From Gordius sp. MW1 (Eukaryota > Nematomorpha > Gordioida > Gordea > Gordiidae): DNA of 64,000 nt. The position numbers and the translations under genes are program-made. A model generated the notes under the pieces. The model made no database searches, had not been told where the DNA came from, and saw only the letters and a list, made by a program, of their open reading frames with translations. Position 1 is the stretch's first letter. The number at the start of each line of letters is the position of its first letter. The stretch lies in assembly GCA_964036665.1 (NCBI GenBank), contig OZ038528.1, positions 23,981,245 to 24,045,244 on the forward strand, given 5' to 3'. Shown one piece after another: positions 1 to 9,590 of the stretch.

Positions 1-175
1 GCTTATTTTTTGATAATGGTTGAAATTATTTGGGAACAATTCGGGCCTAACGGGCAAATTTTATATTTCAGGCCGGGCAACTCTAATGATTCAGGCGGGC
101 CCGGGGGGGCAATGTAGTTAAAAACTTGAACCGGACCAGGTTAGGGCAGAGAACTCCAAACAAATCTGACCTCTG
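1..175. repeat. 3' part of a GC-rich hAT-like element, cut by the window edge
   Basis: Contains gcccgggg-type GC-rich text and ends at AAATCTGACCTCTG. That is the reverse complement of the CAGAGGTCAGATT terminus that bounds the complete family member at 54536-55733. The other end lies outside the window, so no target duplication can be checked. Confidence 0.5.
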
Positions 176-402
176 CTTCCTACTTCGCACGCAACTTACT
201 CTTTTCCTTTGTATGTGTATCCGCTATTCTTATAATATGGTGCTTTTTGTCGAAAATTGTCGATTCTTTTGCTTGCCTTTTTGATTATTGATCAACAAAC
301 CCCAAAAAAGCAATAAAATCAGCTAAAATTCCAAAATTATAAAAAAATTTGTAAAGAAAAATATTGTTAAAGTAATCAATATTTTCACTAGTCAGGCATT
401 GA

Positions 403-567
403 CATGGGCGTAGCCAGGTTTTGGATTTGGGGGGGGGGGGCGAAACGTTTAAAAGTTCAATTAGAGTGGGGCAAAACAAAAATTTTACAATTTTTAAGGG
501 TTTTGCATCGAAAAAATAATTTTTTTCGGCGCCCCCCCCCCCCTTCTTCCTCTTTACTACGCCCATA
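403..567. mobile_element. hAT-like MITE, CATGGGCGTAG family
   Basis: The ends are CATGGGCGTAGCC and CTACGCCCATA, an inverted repeat. A G-run follows the left end and a C-run precedes the right end. Flanking 8-mers GGCATTGA (395-402) and GACATTGA (568-575) match at 7 of 8 bases, as an old hAT target duplication would. It has no coding capacity: open frames across it are homopolymer artefacts. Confidence 0.75.
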
Positions 568-879
568 GACATTGATCAAATTAATATTTTACATAAGGCG
601 AATTTTGTTCATCCATTTTTTGTCTCTGCCGATATTTTTTGACAAGACCCTTCTTCATTAAATTTTAACAACTATCATCGCATTAAATAGCAATATATTT
701 AATTATCTAGCAATTAAAAATTCAAAATTCCAGGCAATAATTTAAAAATTCCAACAACGTTATCAAAAAAAATTTGGCAAAAAATGGACAAATTTATGAC
801 AAAATCCTGCTATAATAATTATAAAAAGGTGCAGGGTCAATTGCAAGAGTGGCGAAAACACCTACAAAGGGAAGGAGTA

Positions 880-1023
880 GTGTTGTAAAAACGGCTGGGT
901 TTTGTCTGGTTGACCTTTGGTTTAAGACTAAACGTCAATACTGGTCTATTTTGCTGGTCAATATATGTTTAGTCGACTAAAACCCAAGGCTGACCAAACA
1001 AACCCCAGCCGTTTTTACAACAG
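880..1023. mobile_element. palindromic mariner-type MITE, GTGTTGTAAAAACGG family
   Basis: Long inverted repeat: GTGTTGTAAAAACGGCTGGG at the left, and CCAGCCGTTTTTACAACAG at the right. Inner arms carry GTCGAC/TAGTCGACTAAA motifs. It is flanked by TA on both sides (878-879, 1024-1025), the target choice of Tc1/mariner elements. Family copies or fragments are also at about 10238-10377, 30890-31102, 32113-32283, 32823-32900, 34360-34490, 35393-35571, 40996-41195, 42640-42827, 44243-44494, 45058-45177, 45441-45653, 46231-46424, 51062-51238, 52919-53082, 53105 onward and 57795-57977. Confidence 0.7.
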
Positions 1024-1103
1024 TAGGAAGGAGTAAGTTACATGCGAACATATTAATGTTAAACAAATTATTGATGGCGCTATATTAACCTTAGTATTAA
1101 CCT

Positions 1104-1575
1104 TAGACTAATAGACTGCTCATCTCTTATATATTCACGCATCAAAAGTGTTGCAAAAACGACCGCCATTTTGAAAAGTGACGTAGAATTTGTATAGCGA
1201 TGGATAGTATTGGTCAATAATCATTAATCTTATAATATAAAACAACCCATTTTAATCATTATAGCGATTTTAAAAATTCATCAAACCATATAAATTGGGC
1301 AAAATTCATGTTAGAAAATAAGTTTAAGTGTAGATGGCGCTACAAAAGTTAATATTATTTATAGATAATTATTAATTTTTATACCAATATTTTAATTTTC
1401 AAAAGCTGATGTTGATAAAACTCAAAATGATTTACATTTTTATATCAAAAAAAATATATAAGGCATAACCGAAACCATTATAAGCATAAACCTAACCATT
1501 CAATTCACTTTTCAAAATGGATGCCAAAATTTGGAACACTTTTTAAAAGTGGATGAGCAGTCTATTTAGTCTATG
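1104..1575. mobile_element. inverted-repeat MITE, GACTGCTCATC family
   Basis: Begins near CTAATAGACTGCTCATC and ends near GATGAGCAGTCTATTTAGTC, in inverse orientation. Similar ends and related interiors occur at 35742-36176, 41482-42124, 48753-49333 and 54411-56037. A further end-like sequence, GATGAGCAGTCTATCTAGTC, lies at about 1796-1818. The target duplication is unclear, so superfamily is not assigned. Confidence 0.5.
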
Positions 1576-3427
1576 ATATTAACAAACTTTCGGAGTTTTT
1601 ACACTTTTAATTTTTCTGTATTGTGTAAATGATATTTATTTTAAATTGCTGTTTTTGATATCTACCCAATTCAATATTTTTTATTTACCATTTTAAAATT
1701 ATTTAATTTGCGAAAATTACTAATTTCTATATGATCACCACTTTACCATGTTAACATCAAAATGGTGCAAAAAAGCGTACACATCTTGTGCGTTGATGAG
1801 CAGTCTATCTAGTCTATGCATGCGAAGTAGGAAGAGGGAAAGAGCGTTCTCTTTTAAAAGCTTTGATTGATCACCCTTTTCTCTCCTACTAGTGTCTAGT
1901 GTGCGAGAGGGGAGTCAAGATGTTCAAAGTTCAAACATTAAGAAAAACGACTTTATTGAATTTTTATTTTAAATTATAGTTTTATTCAAGCTTTGAAATC
2001 GTAAAGCCGATTTTGTGATAACGTAACCGAATAATTATAAAATAAAAAAAATATTAAAAAAGTATATTTAGCATTTTTTGTAAAATTTTATCAACTTATT
2101 TTTTAACTTAAAATATTTACCGATGTTTAAAGTAAATAAATTAAATTTCTCTCAAAAATTACAAAGTGCATTGCAAAAATTTTAATTAATAGATGTTCAA
2201 TTTCTAAACATGATTTAGATTTATGATGTGATTTTGCAGTTCTCTAACTAAGTTACATGTTAAGGAGAGGGAAAGAGAACACATTTTCATAAGTTATGAT
2301 TGATCACCTTTTTTCTCCCCACTAGTGAGCAATAAAATGTTTAGACGTGCATAATTAAACAAAAAGGCCTCGTATATTTTTTACCTAATCCCTTATTTCT
2401 TCATTTTGTCAAGCTTGAATCGCACTATATATATGATAATCTAGATCTAGAAATTTCACAATTTTTACTACGTTGGTCCGTTATTAAAAAATTTGGGGAA
2501 AAAACCAAAAACTAAATCATAAGAAAGTGCGAGGTCAATTATAAACGTTGCAAACATTGATATAAAGTAAGGGAAGGAGTGGGTTTCTTGCGAAGTGGGT
2601 AGAGGAGAAGTAAATTCCTTTTTAATGATTGATCACCAATGTTTCTCTCGCTAGTGTGCGGAAAAAAGTTGAAAAGTGCAAAATTAAGAGAAATCATGCT
2701 GTAATAAGAAAAACAAGCAAAAAATGTAAAATAAATCTGCAGGTTAAAATTGAATGAGTTTATTAATGAATTGGTACTCAAGATAAGTCTATTTTTCATG
2801 GGCGTAGCCAGCATTGGAATTAGAGCAATAATGATTTACGAAGGGGCAAAATGAACATTTTTTAAAATTTTAGCCATAATTTTAATATATTTCAACAAAT
2901 TTTTAGATTTAGAGGGGGGCAGCCGCCCCTCCTTGGTTACGCCCATGCTATTTTTTCTGACTTCGTAATTCGTATAGAAATAATAAATTTATTGTAATAA
3001 ACATTTTCTATATTATTTTTTATCTAAACATTTTGATATTATAGCTGCGATAAATAGCTGCGTGGAGATATAATTCACATGCGAAGTAGGCAGAAACACC
3101 CACGCCTCCTCTATCTTACTCTCATTTCAACTGGAGTGGAGTGGGGGAAGGGAGGGGGTGAAAATGAATGAACTTTTGCTACTTAATGCGCACAAGCACA
3201 ACAGCAAACCATGCCTTGTTGTGTATTTATCGTATGTGAGCGAGACTGAGGAGAGAATGTAAAGTGATTAATCTTTTCCACTCATTTCGCACATTTTGTA
3301 AAAATAAACGCAACACACAGTTCCCCTCCCTCTCTAATCCCTCATAAATTTTTATTTAATCCTTCCACCCATTAATTTCGCACACTTTGTAATAATAAAC
3401 GCATATAAAAAATTCCATTTTTTCCCG
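1576..3427. other. repeat-rich intergenic sequence
   Basis: AT-rich DNA with no gene recognised. Recurring phrases such as TGATTGATCACC followed by CTCNCTAGTGTGCG occur near 1865, 2290 and 2630, suggesting a diverged dispersed or tandem repeat. The region also holds the MITE at 2797-2947. Similar 'ttcgcacantttgtaa' phrases recur at about 3288 and 3376, just upstream of the transposase ORF. Confidence 0.45.
2797..2947. mobile_element. hAT-like MITE with perfect 8-bp target duplication
   Basis: This 151-bp element begins CATGGGCGTAGCC and ends GGTTACGCCCATG. The 8-mer CTATTTTT lies immediately on both sides (2789-2796 and 2948-2955) without a mismatch. That sets the element boundaries and supports a hAT-type transposase acting in trans. 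It has no open frame. Confidence 0.85.
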
Positions 3428-4369
3428 ATGTTAATTATGGATAATGAAACGAGAAGATTGGCAATCAAGCTAAGTCAAGAGGGCAAATCGTATACTGAAA
3501 TAGCTATTTTACTGGAAATTTCACGTTTTCAAGCTATGAGAGCTGTGAAACTTTACAACGTGGAAGGCAGAGATTATAGGAAAAAAGGTAAGGGTCGCGT
3601 TAGAAAAATGAATGAAGACCATGTCGCCTATATACAGCAACAAATGGAAATGGATAGCTCTCTGACTCTCAAAGATTTACAAGATAAATTGAAGGAAAGA
3701 TTTAATATATACGCTTGCTTTTCTACAATCTCACGAAATATGAGAACGTTTCATTATTCCTTTCACGAGATACCCTTTAACAACGAAAACCAGCTTTCTC
3801 CGGATTTAAGCAATATAGAGTCGAAAAAAGAGCTTTTTAGACGAGAATATTATAGACTTTTAGGGCAGAATGACTCACAAATTTTATTTATGGATGCTAC
3901 CGCATTCAGTATTTCTATGAGATTGATCCACGATCGTACCGTAGTTTACGATAAAGCTTTGAAACGGATTAAAGCAGTTCAACGTAAACATATGAGTATG
4001 TGTTGTTGTATAGCCCAAGACCGACTCCTCTTTTTTAAAGTTTGTCAAGCCATTTACAATAGTTTAAAACTCACCGAATTTTTAAGAGATTTATTTGAAG
4101 CCTTGGCAGTGAGCAATCTTGCTAATTGTACTATAGTCCTCATGGATGCTCCATACCATAAATCTCAGCAAATCGAAGATGTTTTTAAAGAATTTGGACA
4201 CAAAGTACTTTACATGCCACCGGACTTTCCTTTTTCTAATGCTATCGCCGAAATATATCGAAAATATATGTCGGTTGTGAAAATGGCAGACCCTCGTCAC
4301 GAAAGACTTTTGGTGGAACAATTGATAAAATTAAAACCACAAGTAATTAATTATTATGCTATTTATTAA
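3428..4369 (+). CDS. Tc1/mariner-superfamily (DD34E) transposase
   Basis: Uninterrupted 313-codon frame. Residues about 5-65 look like a helix-turn-helix DNA-binding region (an EGKSYTEIAILLEIS stretch, then a basic GKGRVRK linker). The C-terminal half looks like a DDE catalytic domain: Asp156 in LFMDATAF, Asp240 in VLMDAPYHKS and Glu275 in AIAEIYRKYM. Thirty-four residues lie between the second Asp and Glu, the Tc1-type spacing. The usual PPYSPDLNPIE region reads PPDFPFSNAIAE, a diverged version. An alternative start is Met4. Terminal inverted repeats were not found, so whether the element is complete is unknown. The intact frame in such a decayed neighbourhood suggests recent arrival or recruitment. 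Confidence 0.75.
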   Translation: MLIMDNETRRLAIKLSQEGKSYTEIAILLEISRFQAMRAVKLYNVEGRDYRKKGKGRVRKMNEDHVAYIQQQMEMDSSLTLKDLQDKLKERFNIYACFSTISRNMRTFHYSFHEIPFNNENQLSPDLSNIESKKELFRREYYRLLGQNDSQILFMDATAFSISMRLIHDRTVVYDKALKRIKAVQRKHMSMCCCIAQDRLLFFKVCQAIYNSLKLTEFLRDLFEALAVSNLANCTIVLMDAPYHKSQQIEDVFKEFGHKVLYMPPDFPFSNAIAEIYRKYMSVVKMADPRHERLLVEQLIKLKPQVINYYAIY

Positions 4370-4599
4370 TTTAATAAATCTTATCTTGGTGATTTTTTTA
4401 TGCATAGATAACGTCGCGAGATTGTATGAATTTTTATGGTCTCGTTATGGATTACATTAATCCCTTCGTCAAAAAAGAAGATCCTCTTCATTGAATGAAC
4501 ACATCATTTATGTTATGCAATGTTACATTTGTTATAATTATTTTGTGTTATAATAAATTCTTAAGTTTTCTAAGAGTTTTATGATAAATTAAACTATAG

Positions 4600-5275
4600 A
4601 GGATAAAAGCTATTACAAGCCACGGAGATGAGAATGATACGATGGAGTTTGGGATATACTAAGCTCGACCCAGGCGCGTAACCAGGATTTTTTCCGGGGG
4701 GGGGGGGTGAAAATTTCCAAAAAAAATTTATAACATTTTTATTTCAACATAAAAATTATAAACTGGTATAAAACATAAAGAAAGTCATTATAAAATAATT
4801 TTATATTTTCTTTTTCCCAGCGATAATACCTCAAGAACTTCATCTGGAGTGGGAGCTAATTCCAATAAATTGCATAGCAATAATAAGTGTCTTACTTGGT
4901 TACGTTGCAACTATAAAATATAAACTTTAGATCTAAAATGATTATTTTTTCGGGAGGGGGGGGGGGAAATTTCCCGTTTTCCCCTTTCCACATTTACGCC
5001 ACTGGCTCGACCATATGATGAATGAATATTCATGAGAAAAATGGGTATTCAACCTATGGCGGACAGGATTAACGAAAATCGGCTAAGGTGGTATGGGCAT
5101 ATACTATGGAGGGACACGAATGACGTAAATCGAAAAACTGGACATGGAGGTACCGGGAAAGAGAGGAAGAGGACGAAATCATGTCACGTGGAAAGGGCAT
5201 GTTGATAATGTTATGAAAACTAAGAAGATTAATCACGACATTACACTTACCCGATCTAGATGGAAGTAACTAATG
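4600..5275 (+). mobile_element. 3' fragment of an RTE-like retrotransposon, interrupted
   Basis: Matches the 3' part of the longer copy at 11590-13850: the phrases AATCGGCTAAGGTGGTATGG and GGACATGGAGGTACCG recur. The encoded C-terminal reverse transcriptase tail is frameshifted. The copy is split by the hAT-like insertion at 4671-5004; sequence resumes across it after removal of one GCTCGACC repeat. Confidence 0.7.
4671..5004. mobile_element. hAT-like MITE, CAGGCGCGTA family, inside RTE fragment
   Basis: The 334-bp element starts CAGGCGCGTAACCAGG and ends ATTTACGCCACTG (inverted repeat). Perfect 8-bp duplication GCTCGACC lies at 4663-4670 and 5005-5012. A G-run sits near the left end. It is inserted into an older RTE copy, so it post-dates that retrotransposon. 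Confidence 0.85.
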
Positions 5276-6440
5276 TTACTTTTATTGTTTTTACAACGTC
5301 ATTTTAAACATGAAGATTTACACTTCAACACATCTCTCCATTAATATTCAACATATATAACCAGCTTCAAAATACTCCAAGATTTATCCAGTCCTATATA
5401 ACCAATACAAAGTTTATTTTTCATCAAATGATGTTGATAATATAAATAAATTATGTATATTTAAACGCCTCTGCACAATTTAGCCATTGTACAACTATTG
5501 TTAGGCTGAAACATGAGAGATCAAATATATCCCTTAATATCTATCCACTGATTCCGCGTTAAGACATACTACATTTTAAACATGAAGATTTACACTTCAA
5601 CACATCTCTCCATTAATATTCAACATATCCAGCTTCAAAAACTTCAAGATTTATTCAATCCTATATAACCGATACAAAGTTTATTTTTCCACAAATGATG
5701 TTGATAATATAAATTAAATTATTATACTTAAAAGGCTCTGCACAATTTCGCCATTGTACAACTAAAATTACTTTATTTTTGCATTAATTTAAAAGAATAA
5801 TATGCTTTAAATAACTTTTCAATATTTCCCAATTGATTTACATCACATTTATTTCTTCATCCTTATTCCTTAGCAAGACTATTATAGTAGTATATTTAAT
5901 TACAATATTTCTATACCAATTATTTCTTATGAAATCCCAATAAAACTTATAGGAAAACATCTGCTATTCAGGCAATACCCAATTATATTCATACCAATAA
6001 ACCCTGATCTTCCCTGGATAAATGGTTTAATCTTTTTAAAACAGATTATCAAAATTTGAGAAATATACAATTTTATGTTTTATATTATCTTTTATTTATG
6101 CAATATAAAATTTTACTGTGCTCATTTATGTACTCCCTGATCTCACCAAGGGTTAAATTTATATTGCATAACAACCTACTTTTGCTGTATACCACTTAAA
6201 TCTGAGAATAAACAGACTTATGTTATTGCATAAAGGCATAATAACAATATAACACATACCTGTGAATTTCAACCTTGCACGTTTGAAATTCTTATTAATC
6301 TTTATTTGTCACCTTACACCCATGGTAGCACTTAAATCTCTATGCCCTACATGTAAGAGAAACATTTGTTTAAACAAAAAAAAATTGTTTTGTCCCCCAT
6401 GGCCCATTATCAGCTAAATGCCCTTAATCTGGTAAGCTGG
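5276..6440. repeat. two direct copies of a ~190-bp unit, then AT-rich sequence
   Basis: About 5303-5491 and 5574-5762 are near-identical direct repeats. Shared phrases include GAAGATTTACACTTCAACAC and CACAATTT(A/C)GCCATTGTACAAC. They are separated by about 80 bp. No coding potential is seen between or within them. They may be a local tandem duplication or terminal repeats of a small element; no target duplication is evident. The rest up to 6440 shows nothing I can identify. Confidence 0.55.
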
Positions 6441-6601
6441 ACCCCCCCCCCCCCCCAAATATAATATGTCCTCCTACAGCACTAGAAATTGAATCTAATA
6501 ATAATATTTACATTATACCTAACTCTAGTACATTCTCAGCTACCCCTAATAATGTTTATTACAGTGATGAGCCTCCTGATACAACATGGAGTAAAGTCCT
6601 T

Positions 6602-6862
6602 TTGGCACATGGCTTCACCCCCACAATTTCAAGAATTCAAAGAGGAGCACGACCTTGTTTGCAACAATTTTTAATAAACTTGCTAAATACTATCATAAGT
6701 GACCCACACAACGTTGTTGCCTGGGAAAAATTAATCAAATTCTCTTTTCACATTTTGGCCCCACCCAAATCTAAGGAAACAAACCTATCACAAAAAATTA
6801 AAAATGAAATTTTGACATTAATAATACACTTGCAGATTATACACTTGATGAACGAAAATTAA
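6602..6862 (+). pseudogene. N-terminal remnant of the 6.5-9.6 kb retrotransposon polyprotein
   Basis: An 86-codon open stretch containing LLNTIISDPHNVVAWEKL and LAPPKSK, in the same orientation as the downstream reverse transcriptase. Such Trp-rich, Pro-rich text commonly precedes the RT domain in this retrotransposon group. It is separated from the RT frame by stops. Assignment rests on position and general resemblance only. Confidence 0.4.
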
Positions 6863-7075
6863 TATCATCAACTCCAAAACAAACAGCAACTAGGATATCC
6901 AGGAAAATTCACTCTTTTAATATAAAAGGAGCCATGAGACTTTTAGAGGAGAACAATCCAATTGTAACCCCTAGTCAGTAATCATATGAACACCTCCTTG
7001 CCAAACACCCAAAACATTTGTCTCAGTATTTCCCCCTTGTGCCATCCAACTTAACCCTAGAATTCTCAGAAATTA

Positions 7076-7951
7076 GTGAAGCTCCATTCCTTTCCAATTG
7101 ACTCTGCTGCAGGTTTGGATGGTATCAAACCAATTTATCTTCAAGATCTTATTAAAATTGAAAATATCAATTCTTCAATTCTGCTCGTTGCACTAACTAA
7201 ATTTTGCAATTTAATTATTAATGGCAACATTCCTCAAGAAGTACGACCAATAATTTTCGGGGCCAAGTTACTTGCTATTCAAAAACAGAACAAAACTCTA
7301 AGACCGATCGCCATCGGCGGAGTCTTCCGGAGAATCATATCTAACGTTATATGCAAACCAATCAAGCATAATTTATCCCCATCTCTAATGCCTCATCAGC
7401 TAGGATTCGGTGTTAAAGGGGGATGTGAAATAACTACGCATGCTGCTAGATTGACCCTTGAAAATTTACCGCCTAGCGAGTCTTTTATAAAATTAGACAT
7501 TCAAAATGCCTTTAACAACCTAAATAGAAATTCCTTTATTAACACTTTCATCGATGCTTTTCCCCAATATGCCAACTATATTCTTTTAAGTTATGGCACC
7601 CCGTCTATTTTAAAATTTGGACAATTTTCATTGATTCAGCTGAGGGCATTCAACAGGGGGACCCCCTTGGCCCCCCCCCCCCCCTTATTTTCTATGGCCA
7701 TCAAACCATTAATAGATGAAATCAACGACAAATGCAATTTGAGGTTAAACGTATGGTATCTCGACGATGCCACCCTATCAGGCACCACGGAAGAGCTAAT
7801 CAAAGCTCTTAACATCATTAATGAATACTACATAAAACTTAACCTATCATTAAACGCGACAAAATGGAAATTTATTCTGATAGCACAACTGACATCCACC
7901 CATCCTTTGCATCTTTTCTACGCCTTACGAAGGACGAGGTATTTTTACTAG
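7076..7951 (+). pseudogene. reverse transcriptase domain, non-LTR type
   Basis: A 291-codon fragment with RT motifs in order: DSAAGLDGIKP (motif 1 region), LRPIAIGGVFRRII (motif 2), SFIKLDIQNAFNNLNR (motif A with catalytic Asp), NRGTPLAPPPPLFSMAI (motif B, normally QGDPLGPLLF) and VWYLDDATL (motif C with the Asp pair). In motif B the Gly-Asp is changed and a C-run at 7670-7683 encodes an abnormal Pro string, which looks like homopolymer expansion. The frame breaks at 7951. The rest of the protein lies in other frames downstream. Confidence 0.8.
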
Positions 7952-8049
7952 GTTCTCCAATAGGCAGTCCTTCTGTTGAGTCTTGGTTTTGATGAAACCT
8001 TTATTCAAAATACTAAGAGACTACCGTAATAGTACAATTTTTGTATATA

Positions 8050-8205
8050 TATGTGATAGTTGGGTGAGACATTTACATAGTGGGGTGATAGTGGAATGAA
8101 CGCGTTACATAGTGGGGTGATAGTGGAATGAACGCGCTAAAGTAGAATTTGAATATTCTAGTGAAGTCTTATGCTGGCGCTCCGCATGATAGTGGGGTGA
8201 TACAA
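8050..8205. repeat. short tandem repeat inside the retrotransposon
   Basis: The phrase ACATAGTGGGGTGATAGTGG, followed by AATGAACGCG, occurs twice at about 8070-8140. Related GTGATAGT phrases occur before and after. It interrupts the region between RT and C-terminal domains and has no coding sense in the expected frame, so it is probably an expansion or insertion after the element decayed. Confidence 0.5.
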
Positions 8206-8566
8206 GCAAAAGTAGAGTTTAGTCTATAACATCTAATTTGAATACATAACACCTTCCTGAATGCTTAAGAAGTTATCTCGACAATAACCTTAACAATTTA
8301 AAATGTAAAAATGAAATTTTTAAGCTTATGCCCGCCCATCACGCATTTTACATAATGAAAAACTACTTTAATATAGCCAAAATATTATTTTGCTTCCGAT
8401 CAACAAGCGCATTTTTGAATACACATATTTTACATAATTTCGAGACCCACATAAAATCTGTCATCGAATCCACCCTGAACTTATCATTCGATACTAACAC
8501 CTGGCTACAAGCCACATTACCAACAAAATCTGGGGTCTGGGAATTCGTTCACCAAGCTCCTTATCC

Positions 8567-9496
8567 TTGGCCTCATTTATATCATTTCACTTATCCTCAA
8601 AATCCATCGTCGCCAAACTAATCTCATACCCCCTTGATGAAACATTTATACAGGCCCTATCCCTTTGGAATTTAAATGTTCTACCAGAAAGCTCACCACC
8701 ACAAACACCAAATCATAAGGATTGGGATGCATGTTTGGTTTCGCGCTCCGTTGCTTATCTCCTTTCGAGCTGCGATACCAAACAACATTACAACCTTAGA
8801 TTTTTGGTGTTTGATAAATCTGGACATGAATGGCTAGAGGCTTTTCCTAGCAGGTTTTCCAATATGATGTTAGAGGATTGCGAGCTATCCTACAATGTAG
8901 CACTACGCTTTGGAATAAAATACACAAAGGCATATGCCTGTAAAAATTGTAACCTGCCTCTGGATGAAGAAGCACGCCACCCGTTACACTGCAGACTTAA
9001 TAAATTTAGACACTTGCGACACTCTAAAATTAATTCTATTATCCAGTCAGCCCTTAGAAAGGCCCAAATTCCATCCATATTTGAACCTTAAGATCCTGCC
9101 CTTGAAGGTCGAATGCGTCCTGACGGTTCATCGCTAGTCCCATGGGAAAATGGTCTTCTTTTAAAGTGGGATTTTACATGCATAGACCTATTTGCCCCCT
9201 CTAATCTTAATTATGACCCCATGGCCCTCGCCGAAGAACGCAAGCTCCAAAAATACAAGGCCCTTTTGGACTCTAGTATTTTTATCCCAATAGTTTCCTC
9301 CTGTTCAGGATCCTATGGAAAAATGGCGTTGGCTTTATTTAAAGAAATAGGCAGGCGATCCCCTCCCTCCAAATATTCCCCCGCATTTTCATTAAAACAA
9401 TCAATAGCCATCTTAATTGCAAAATTTAATTTCAAATCTTTTTTGGATTCCTGGCCTCTTCTAAAAGAGGAAGATGAAAACATATTACTCATATAA
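8567..9496 (+). pseudogene. retrotransposon C-terminus: CCHC knuckle and restriction-like endonuclease
   Basis: A TAA at 9089-9091 splits one frame: the 174 codons before it and the 127 codons from 9113 are in register. The first part has a C-x2-C-x9-H-x3-C knuckle (CKNCNLPLDEEARHPLHC) and a following basic helix, LRHSKINSIIQSALRKAQIP. The second part has MRPDGSSLVPW then LLKWDFTCIDLFAP, the RPD and D-x-T pattern expected of the R2-type endonuclease. Loss of readthrough across the stop would separate the two. Confidence 0.65.
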
Positions 9497-9590
9497 TGTT
9501 TTTTTATATCATTATTATATATTTGTACCATTTAATATTATGTTTAAATATATATCAATAAACAAATTTTATCTTTAAAAAAAAAATATT

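Larger units (their letters stand above)
6450..9590 (+). mobile_element. decayed non-LTR retrotransposon with restriction-like endonuclease tail
   Basis: Remnants occur in order: an N-terminal segment (6602-6862), a reverse transcriptase palm (7076-7951, YLDD active-site box), a linker (8328-8621), and a C-terminal zinc knuckle plus RPD...D-x-T endonuclease-like tail (8567-9496). It ends near an A-run at about 9577-9586, as target-primed insertion leaves. That order (RT, CCHC, PD-(D/E)xK-like) is typical of the R2/HERO-type group. Several frameshifts and stops make it inactive. The left border, placed at a C-run near 6441-6457, is approximate. Confidence 0.7.

Noticed and set aside
285..572. 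Minus-strand 95-codon frame with Pro/Gly runs
   Set aside because: It is translated from the homopolymer runs of a hAT-like MITE; similar frames at 57121-57303 and 22066-22251 have the same cause.
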